A model generated the notes under the pieces. It made no database searches and was not told where the DNA came from. It was given only the letters and a program-made list of their open reading frames with translations. From JBAZGG01 sp041653015 (lineage in GTDB: Bacteria > Bacillota_I > Bacilli_A > RFN20 > CAG-826), in contig JBAZGG010000032.1 in NCBI GenBank assembly GCA_041653015.1, forward strand, positions 1-5,262: 5,262 bases of DNA, given 5' to 3'. Position numbers and translations under genes: made by a program. Within the stretch, counting starts at the first letter, position 1; each line of letters opens with the position of its first letter. Shown here in pieces: positions 1 to 4,800 of the stretch.

Positions 1-609
1 CATCGCATGAGCTTGAGCTTGAGAATAGAAAGCCTGCTCGACGATGTAATCGCAACTTTTAAATGCCTCATCGACATCGCCGACGTGCATCGCATAGGAA
101 GCAGCGATGTTTCTTTTCGGTTCAAAACCCATCGGAAACATCTGTTCGATGCCGCTTTCGGGATGGATGATCGATCTGTGACCATCAGCTTTTTCAAAAT
201 CTAAAACCGGCTCTAAAACTTCATATTCAACTTCGATCAGCTTAAGAGCTTCTTCGGCGGTTTCTTCATCGATCGCGGCGACGCAGGCGACTTCATCGCC
301 GACGTAGCGGACGTATTCATCGAGAATAAATTTATCGTGAGGAGATGGCTCTGGATATCCTTGTCCAGCGCGTGAAAAAGATACGCGAGGAACATCGTGA
401 TAGGTGAGAACGCAAGCCACGCCATTGAGAGCTTGGGCTTTTGTGACGTCGATATTTTTGATGTGAGCGAAAGCGTGAGGGCTGCGCAAAATCTTGACGA
501 TTAAAGAGTTTGGTTCGGCTAGATCATCGGTGTATGATGGGCGACCCATCATCAAACCCTTGCCATCGATAGAGGGCGTTTTATTATCAACTATTTTAAA
601 TTTTTTCAT
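1..609 (-). CDS. Xanthine dehydrogenase/aldehyde oxidase-family molybdopterin-binding subunit, N-terminal part (cut by window edge)
   Basis: This is the first 203 codons of the large catalytic subunit of a molybdenum hydroxylase; the reading frame stays open to position 1. The visible part is the a/b hammerhead domain (about residues 15-135): GRPSYTDDL (22-30), RSPHAFAHI (42-50), AGQGYPEPSP (81-90), VRYVGDEVACVAA (100-112) and a VEYEVLEPV strand (127-135). The fragment ends at SQAQAHAM (196-203), entering the cofactor-binding domain. In this family the subunit carries the Mo-molybdopterin dinucleotide and hydroxylates purines, aldehydes or N-heterocycles; electrons leave through the 2Fe-2S and FAD subunits encoded just upstream. 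The start is fixed by an ATGA overlap with the 2Fe-2S gene and by GGAGG at 617-621, 7 nt before the ATG. The AGQ...PEPSP stretch reminds me of XdhD-like hypoxanthine/selenium-dependent hydroxylases, but the active-site loops are outside the window, so the substrate stays open. Confidence 0.93.
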   Translation of the reverse strand, partial: MKKFKIVDNKTPSIDGKGLMMGRPSYTDDLAEPNSLIVKILRSPHAFAHIKNIDVTKAQALNGVACVLTYHDVPRVSFSRAGQGYPEPSPHDKFILDEYVRYVGDEVACVAAIDEETAEEALKLIEVEYEVLEPVLDFEKADGHRSIIHPESGIEQMFPMGFEPKRNIAASYAMHVGDVDEAFKSCDYIVEQAFYSQAQAHAM

Positions 610-1058
610 TTCGTATCCTCCAGATAGTGCTTGATCGCTTTAAATTGTGATTGATAACCGGTGCAACGGCAGAGGTTGCCAACGATATATTTCTTGATCT
701 GTTCATCGGTCGGATTTTTATACTCTCTTCTCAACCCGTGGATTAAAATAGCGAATCCCGCGTTGCAAAAGCCGCACTGATCAGCACCTTCTGAAGAGAA
801 GTATTCGCTGATCTTCGCCGCTTCATCTTGAATGCCTTCCACCGTCGTCACTCTATGACCTTCAGCTTTGACAGCGAGCAGAGAGCAGGAAAGAATGGGT
901 TTGTCATCCAACAGAACGCTGCACGCTCCACAGGCGGATTCATCGCAGGCAATCTTTACGGAGAGCACACCATTTTCGCGCAGAACAGGAGCTAAATAGT
1001 CGCTGGGTTTAATATTCCAAACGACATCCACGCCATTGAGATTAAAATGTAATTCCAT
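606..1058 (-). CDS. 2Fe-2S iron-sulfur subunit of molybdenum hydroxylase (xanthine dehydrogenase small subunit type)
   Basis: This 150-residue electron-transfer subunit has the usual length for the CoxS/XdhC(E. coli)/PucE family. It carries two 2Fe-2S clusters. The N-terminal plant-ferredoxin-like domain has C38, C43, C46 and C58 (CDESACGAC, then a Cys 12 residues on). The C-terminal four-helix domain has C95 and C98 (QCGFC) and C130 and C132 (GNLCRCTGYQ). All eight ligands are present. The usual CxxGxCGxC spelling is CDESACGAC here, and QCGFCTPG is QCGFCNAG. It passes electrons from the molybdenum centre to the FAD subunit in the cytoplasm. The ATG shares one base with the TAA of the FAD gene (TAATG, 1056-1060). 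A strong GAGGAGGT (1068-1075) lies 9 nt upstream, inside the previous gene. The end overlaps the large-subunit start by 4 nt (606-609). Subunit order FAD, FeS, Mo matches the coxMSL arrangement. Confidence 0.96.
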   Translation of the reverse strand: MELHFNLNGVDVVWNIKPSDYLAPVLRENGVLSVKIACDESACGACSVLLDDKPILSCSLLAVKAEGHRVTTVEGIQDEAAKISEYFSSEGADQCGFCNAGFAILIHGLRREYKNPTDEQIKKYIVGNLCRCTGYQSQFKAIKHYLEDTK

Positions 1059-1849
1059 TATTTGCTGACCTCCTCTAGACCGCGTCTCACGTACGTTTTG
1101 GCTAGGGCGCGGCGATATTCTTCGCTCGAGCTCGGCGAATTAGAAAAGCGAAGACTAGTCGATGCTAATTCAGCAGCGCGTTCAAAATCTTTCGCTTCTG
1201 GATGTTTAATTCCATTCAAATAACTCATCGCCTCGAGCGCCAAGGAGGCGACAGATGGGCGGCTTCCAATCGAAATTCGATACTGGCTGTCCGCTTTACA
1301 AATCGCAATATTGACGATGGGAAAATCTAGAGCGGTCACTTCAACTTTTTTGAAATAACCTCTCGCCTTCTCTTTCTTGATCGAGATGGAGACGAGGATG
1401 CCCAATTTATCTTTGTTCAATAGATATTCGCTCAGCGATATTTTTCTTTCGGGATAGAAATGCAAAGTGACATCGAGCGCGAGGAGCGGAGTGATGATGT
1501 CGGAGAAAGGATATTTTCCCGCGACACTACCACCGATCGTCGCCATATGGCGGAAGGGAACGCCCATTATTTCTCCTGTTCCGATCGAGACGATTCCATC
1601 AGCGATCGACTTCACACTCTCACTTATTTCAACTTCTCTTTCGCTGACGAGAGAGCCGATTTCAACATGATCTTTATGATTTACAATTCTATCTAAACCA
1701 AGCCTTGAAATATCGATTAAAGTATCGATGGGTGAATTAGCTTTCTTGAGCCAAAGCCCACCGCCGAGAATGGCATTCTTGCTATCTTTTTGTAAAACGG
1801 CATATGCATCTTCTAATGACTTAGCGATGTAATATTTTCTCACTTTCAT
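1058..1849 (-). CDS. FAD-binding subunit of molybdenum hydroxylase (xanthine dehydrogenase/CO dehydrogenase medium subunit type)
   Basis: This is a 263-residue flavoprotein subunit, a little shorter than many relatives (about 280-300). The PCMH-type FAD-binding domain spans about residues 1-150. It contains the pyrophosphate-binding loop ILGGGLWLK (27-35, usual form AGGTDL) and a second FAD loop, RHMATIGGSVAGKYPFSD (100-117), followed by PLLALD (121-126). The rest (about 155-260) fits the CO dehydrogenase flavoprotein C-terminal domain. There is no extra 4Fe-4S insertion of the 4-hydroxybenzoyl-CoA reductase kind. In the family, this subunit takes electrons from the 2Fe-2S subunit and gives them to NAD+ or another acceptor. 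The ATG overlaps the TGA of the upstream nucleotidyltransferase gene (ATGA, 1846-1849), and an AAAGGA-like site sits about 9 nt upstream. Family assignment is firm; the electron acceptor cannot be told. Confidence 0.94.
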   Translation of the reverse strand: MKVRKYYIAKSLEDAYAVLQKDSKNAILGGGLWLKKANSPIDTLIDISRLGLDRIVNHKDHVEIGSLVSEREVEISESVKSIADGIVSIGTGEIMGVPFRHMATIGGSVAGKYPFSDIITPLLALDVTLHFYPERKISLSEYLLNKDKLGILVSISIKKEKARGYFKKVEVTALDFPIVNIAICKADSQYRISIGSRPSVASLALEAMSYLNGIKHPEAKDFERAAELASTSLRFSNSPSSSEEYRRALAKTYVRRGLEEVSK

Positions 1850-2421
1850 TTTCGCGCATCCTTTCCATGTAATATCTTTTCATAATCATCTCTGGTGTCG
1901 ATATCGACGAGGATATTCGGATCGTCGACTTCAACGCTTTCAAAATCGTGATTATTTCTAAATGCTTTCAAATTGTCATCGACGCTCATTTTGAGCAATT
2001 CGGCTTTCAATGTTTTAGAGATAAACATTGGGTGTCCATGATGACTATTATACACTGGCACGCGTATAGATTTAATACCTTTGAGAAGCGAGCGATAGGT
2101 TGCGACTTTCACAAAAGGGCAATCTCCGGGCAGAATAAAAAAGTCTTCATCTCGGCTCGATGATCGGACACCGGTGAGCACGGATGAAAACATCCCTTTT
2201 TCATAATCTTTGTTATGAGCGATCACAACATTTTTTTGATCTTTTAATAAATTATTAATCTCATCGTGATAGCGACCGGTGACCACGATGATGCGTTTAA
2301 CAAAAGGCTTCATCCCTTCAATAGCGTGTATGATCAAAGGCTTGCCATCCACGATGAACAGCATCTTGTTCGCATAGGCACGGCTCGATAAGCCACCTGA
2401 CAGAATTATTCCTTCAGCCAT
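1846..2421 (-). CDS. MobA/MocA-like molybdenum cofactor nucleotidyltransferase (NTP-transferase family)
   Basis: This 191-residue protein is of normal size for the family. It has the NTP-transferase signature LSGGLSSRAYANKML (7-21, the usual LAAGxSxRMGxxK with the Met-Gly lost), GMFSSVLTGV (76-85), the metal-binding LPGDCPFV (97-104), a GHPMF loop (129-133) and the terminal VDIDTRDDYEKI (172-183). Relatives include MocA (CTP plus Mo-molybdopterin gives the cytosine dinucleotide cofactor), MobA (GTP) and PucB/YgfJ-type proteins encoded beside xanthine dehydrogenases. As the first gene of an operon for such a hydroxylase, the likely job is making the cytosine dinucleotide form for the enzyme encoded downstream; nucleotide choice is inferred, not seen. 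The start is supported by AAAAGGAG (2427-2434), 5 nt before the ATG. The stop overlaps the next start by 4 nt. It follows a roughly 190-nt potential leader. Confidence 0.88.
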   Translation of the reverse strand: MAEGIILSGGLSSRAYANKMLFIVDGKPLIIHAIEGMKPFVKRIIVVTGRYHDEINNLLKDQKNVVIAHNKDYEKGMFSSVLTGVRSSSRDEDFFILPGDCPFVKVATYRSLLKGIKSIRVPVYNSHHGHPMFISKTLKAELLKMSVDDNLKAFRNNHDFESVEVDDPNILVDIDTRDDYEKILHGKDARK

Positions 2422-2422
2422 T

Positions 2423-2610
2423 AAGTCTCCTTTTAAAGAGGCTTCGTCTGACTCTCTTATAAATAAGGAGCCTACTTAAAAAACCTTCCTTTACATTGTA
2501 AAGCGGAATCAAATCCTTTTCAATATGCAAGTATGCGCGTGAAGAGCGAGACGACACGCTGATTCTGCATCGCCGCATACATGTCATAAATAAAACCATC
2601 TTTCAAAATG
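2423..2610 (-). promoter_or_regulatory. Putative structured 5' leader (attenuator or riboswitch-like) of the molybdenum hydroxylase operon
   Basis: If transcription starts just after the TATAAT at 2622-2617, the mRNA has about 190 nt before the first start codon. Read on the minus strand, the leader offers four things. First, a two-part stem GTATGC/GCATAC (2580-2575 with 2536-2531) stacked on GCGTG/CACGC (2559-2555 with 2541-2537), with a 15-nt one-sided bulge. Second, a hairpin followed by six T (2508-2478). Third, AGGCT/AGCCT (2473-2469 with 2443-2439). Fourth, CTCCTT (2470-2465), able to pair with AAGGAG (2432-2427), which is the Shine-Dalgarno. The last two pairings share two bases and so compete. 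I do not recognise a known aptamer, including the Moco or purine riboswitches. The pairings were found by eye and have no covariation support. Confidence 0.35.
2478..2508 (-). terminator. Candidate intrinsic attenuator hairpin in the operon leader
   Basis: On the minus strand, TTCC (2508-2505), a GC bulge and TTTAC (2502-2498) pair with GTAAA (2494-2490) and GGAA (2489-2486) around an AAT loop. GG and then six T (2483-2478) follow. This has the shape of a weak, A/T-rich intrinsic terminator about 60 nt before the first start codon. The same bases form a perfect DNA palindrome, CTTTACA-T-TGTAAAG (2489-2503), so a protein operator is the rival explanation. Confidence 0.35.
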
Positions 2611-2616
2611 TCGATG

Positions 2617-2622
2617 ATTATA
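2617..2622 (-). promoter_or_regulatory. Candidate -10 box for the molybdenum hydroxylase operon
   Basis: A perfect TATAAT reads leftward here. The region 16-18 nt upstream (about 2639-2646) is A-rich (AAACAA) and is a poor -35, so the promoter may need an activator or be weak. Its upstream half overlaps the -10 of the divergent carbamate kinase promoter. Confidence 0.45.
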
Positions 2623-2631
2623 TTCGAGTTA

Positions 2632-2640
2632 TGATATACT
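2632..2640 (+). promoter_or_regulatory. Candidate extended -10 promoter of the carbamate kinase gene
   Basis: TGATATACT matches the extended -10 form TGnTATAAT with one change. No good -35 is visible 16-18 nt upstream, which is common for extended -10 promoters. The start would fall near 2647, giving a short leader of about 20 nt that contains AAGGAGAA (2656-2663), 4-6 nt before the ATG. Confidence 0.5.
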
Positions 2641-2667
2641 TGTTTTTATGCAAACAAGGAGAACACT

Positions 2668-3585
2668 ATGAGCAGATATGTAGTATCGCTCGGCGGAAAC
2701 GCTTTAGGCAATAATGCCGAGGAACAAAAAGCCCTTCTCGTCGGAGTGGCAAAAACGATCGTAAAATTGATTAAAGATGGTCAAGAAGTTGTCATCGTCC
2801 ATGGTAATGGACCACAGGTGGGGATGATCAATCTCGCCTTCACCGAGTCGACTTCCGCCCCCGATATGCCTTTTCCAGAGTGCGGAGCGATGAGCCAAGG
2901 ATATATTGGATTCCATCTTCAAAACGCTCTCGATAACGCTTTAAAAGAAGAGGGTATCAAGAGAAATGTAGCGACGATTGTAACGCAAGTTTTAGTCGAT
3001 GAAAAAGATCCGCTATTCCAAAGCCCTTCTAAACCTGTCGGAGCGTTCTACAGCAAAGAAGAAGCCGATAAAATCGATAAAGAAAAAGGTTATGTTATGA
3101 AAGAGGATGCGCAGCGCGGCTATCGTCGCGTCGTCCCTTCTCCACTTCCGATCGACATCATCGAAAAAGAGATGATCTCTTCGCTCGTAAAGAGTGGTGA
3201 TGTGGTCATATGCGCTGGCGGAGGTGGCATTCCTGTCATCTATAAATCTGGAAAACTTGAAGGCGTCGCTGCGGTCATCGACAAAGATTACGCATCCGCC
3301 AAAGTCGCTGAGCTCATCAACGCTGATTATCTCGTCATTCTCACCGCTGTGGACAACGCGTGCATCAATTACAAAAAACCTGATGAAAAGAAGTTGGGTC
3401 GAATATCTCTACTCGAAGCGAAGGAATATCTCAGCAAAGATTATTTCGCAAAAGGGAGCATGTTCCCCAAAGTGCAAGCTTGTGTCAGCTTCTTATCGAG
3501 AAGCAAAGGTAAAACAGCGATCATCTCATCCTTAGAGAAAGCTAGCGAAGCCTTCAAAGAGCAAACCGGAACGATCATCAAATAA
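2668..3585 (+). CDS. arcC: Carbamate kinase
   Basis: At 305 residues this is full length for the family (about 310). The enzyme interconverts carbamoyl phosphate plus ADP with ATP plus carbamate in the cytoplasm. In catabolic routes it yields ATP. Visible family blocks are SLGGNALG (7-14), the HGNGPQVG phosphate loop (45-52), PECGAMSQGYIG (70-81), RGYRRVVPSP (150-159), AGGGGIPVI (183-191), GVAAVIDKDYASA (199-211, with the conserved Lys206 and Asp207), LTAVDNACIN (225-234) and GSMFPKVQA (263-271, usual GSMGPKV). The start is set by AAGGAGAA at 2656-2663. There is no arginine deiminase or ornithine carbamoyltransferase beside it. It lies divergent from a molybdenum hydroxylase operon, which points to purine or allantoin-type catabolism (as for E. 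coli yqeA) rather than the arginine deiminase pathway; that pathway assignment is inference, since arc genes could lie elsewhere. It ends at a shared terminator. Confidence 0.96.
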   Translation: MSRYVVSLGGNALGNNAEEQKALLVGVAKTIVKLIKDGQEVVIVHGNGPQVGMINLAFTESTSAPDMPFPECGAMSQGYIGFHLQNALDNALKEEGIKRNVATIVTQVLVDEKDPLFQSPSKPVGAFYSKEEADKIDKEKGYVMKEDAQRGYRRVVPSPLPIDIIEKEMISSLVKSGDVVICAGGGGIPVIYKSGKLEGVAAVIDKDYASAKVAELINADYLVILTAVDNACINYKKPDEKKLGRISLLEAKEYLSKDYFAKGSMFPKVQACVSFLSRSKGKTAIISSLEKASEAFKEQTGTIIK

Positions 3586-3587
3586 TA

Positions 3588-3623
3588 AAAAATGCCATTT
3601 CCGAGGAGGAACATGGCATTTTT
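3588..3623. terminator. Bidirectional intrinsic terminator between convergent arcC and serA
   Basis: AAAAATGCCAT (3588-3598) pairs perfectly with ATGGCATTTTT (3613-3623). An inner TTCC/GGAA (3599-3602 with 3608-3611) lengthens the stem, with one bulged C at 3612 and a GAGGA loop. On the plus strand the arm ends in five T, then GTTT, just after the carbamate kinase stop. On the minus strand it ends in six T, 14 nt after the serA stop. It can therefore serve both genes. Confidence 0.88.
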
Positions 3624-3637
3624 GTTTGCGTATAAAT

Positions 3638-4789
3638 TTAAATCAAACGAACTTTGATAACGCCTTTTAAGCCGGCGAGTTTCGCCGTGTCGATCGCTTT
3701 ATCGATATCGAATAGACTAGCGGCAAAAGTGCCCTTGACTCCGCTGAGCATATTGGCTACTTTGGCCACTTTGCTCACTTCGCTAGAAAGGCTTTGTGCA
3801 AGACCTTCGATATTTTCATATAGAACGACGAGGCGATGAGCCTTTAATGCTCCGAGCGACAGCGAAGGGTAATTGACGGAATTAGAGATATTTCCTCTCT
3901 CGATGTATTCCGAGATTTCTTCCGCGGCCATCTTCGCGCAGTTATCCTCAGCTTCTTCAGTGGAAGCGCCGAGATGAGGAATCGCCACAACATGGGACAT
4001 ATTAGCTGAGGCAAAGTTAGGGAAATCGGTGACATATGTGCGAACTTTCCTAGCTTCAAGAGCAACTTTCATATCCACATCATTGACGATGGCATCGCGA
4101 GCGATGTTGAGAATGATCACGCCATCTTTCATCTTCGAAATGCTCTCTTTGTTAATCATGCCTTTCGTGGCGGGAAGCAAAGGAACATTCAAAGAGATAT
4201 AATCGGCTTTAGCATAGAGTTCATCAGCACTTTTAACAAGTTCGATATCTTTAGGAAATAGTTTTTTATTTCTTTCGATAGTCGCGCTTGACGGTTCAAA
4301 ACCGACGACGTGCATGCCGAGTCCTCCAGCCGCATTAGCGATTAGAGAGCCCACTGCTCCTAAACCAAAAATACCGATCGTTTTGCCAAGAATTTCTGTT
4401 CCGGCAAAACCCGCTTTCGCTTTTTCCATGTTTTTATTGATTTCGGAATCGGCTTTATTCGCTTCTACCCATTTCATGCCGCCGTGAATATCGCGAGCGG
4501 CGAGGAGCATTCCAGCAATAGTTAATTCTTTGACAGCATTCGCGTTGGCACCAGGCGTGTTAAAAACGACCACGCCAACTTTTGCATACGGTTCGAGAGG
4601 GATGTTGTTCACTCCGGCGCCGGCTCGAGCCACTGCCACTACTCTTTTAGGCAAACTCATCTCGAGCATGTTTGCGCTTCGAACCAAAACGGCATCAGCC
4701 CCAGCGATATCGGTGACGATCTCGTAATCTTTTGGAAGAGCCTTTAGACCGATAGGAGATATGTTATTTAAACAAATAATATTTTTCAT
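3638..4789 (-). CDS. serA: D-3-phosphoglycerate dehydrogenase (short type with degenerate ACT domain)
   Basis: This 383-residue enzyme oxidises 3-phosphoglycerate to 3-phosphohydroxypyruvate with NAD+, the first step of serine synthesis. The substrate domain has LVRSANM (35-41), ARAGAGVNNIP (54-64), and FNTPGANANAVKEL (76-89). The Rossmann part has GLGAVG (142-147), with Glu165 ending the second strand where NAD-specific enzymes have an acid. LNIARDAIV (227-235) supplies catalytic Arg231 and PHLGAST (271-277) supplies His272. The usual GLDVFExEP segment reads YVTDFPN (252-258), so the standard catalytic Glu is absent; I recall DFP as typical of the short Firmicutes clade. A C-terminal ACT-like domain (about 315-383) ends in GVIKVRLI. 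Its serine-site motif is altered (YENIEG for HENRPG), so feedback control may be weak. It lies 11 nt after serC, with an AGGA (4799-4802) overlapping the serC stop. Confidence 0.94.
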   Translation of the reverse strand: MKNIICLNNISPIGLKALPKDYEIVTDIAGADAVLVRSANMLEMSLPKRVVAVARAGAGVNNIPLEPYAKVGVVVFNTPGANANAVKELTIAGMLLAARDIHGGMKWVEANKADSEINKNMEKAKAGFAGTEILGKTIGIFGLGAVGSLIANAAGGLGMHVVGFEPSSATIERNKKLFPKDIELVKSADELYAKADYISLNVPLLPATKGMINKESISKMKDGVIILNIARDAIVNDVDMKVALEARKVRTYVTDFPNFASANMSHVVAIPHLGASTEEAEDNCAKMAAEEISEYIERGNISNSVNYPSLSLGALKAHRLVVLYENIEGLAQSLSSEVSKVAKVANMLSGVKGTFAASLFDIDKAIDTAKLAGLKGVIKVRLI

Positions 4790-4800
4790 TTCGTCAATTC

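Noticed and set aside
7..204. A 65-codon plus-strand frame opposite the molybdopterin subunit
   Set aside because: It is antisense to a strongly conserved hammerhead domain and resembles nothing; a shadow frame.
241..320. Dense runs of cgat/gcga words that look like a short repeat
   Set aside because: They fall in frame with Asp, Ala, Ile and Arg codons of the molybdopterin subunit and occur throughout the window; a codon-use effect, not a repeat array.
1460..1696. Two overlapping plus-strand frames opposite the FAD subunit
   Set aside because: Both are antisense to conserved FAD-binding sequence and Asp/Arg/Ser-rich because of the many GATCG-like words; no start signals.
3194..3535. A 113-codon plus-strand frame inside the carbamate kinase gene
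   Set aside because: It lies in another frame of a fully conserved gene, has a low-complexity Ser/Lys-rich product and no ribosome site; a shadow frame.
4530..4727. Plus-strand frame opposite serA
   Set aside because: Ala/Thr/Pro-rich mirror of the conserved GAGVNN and NTPGAN region of SerA; a shadow frame.
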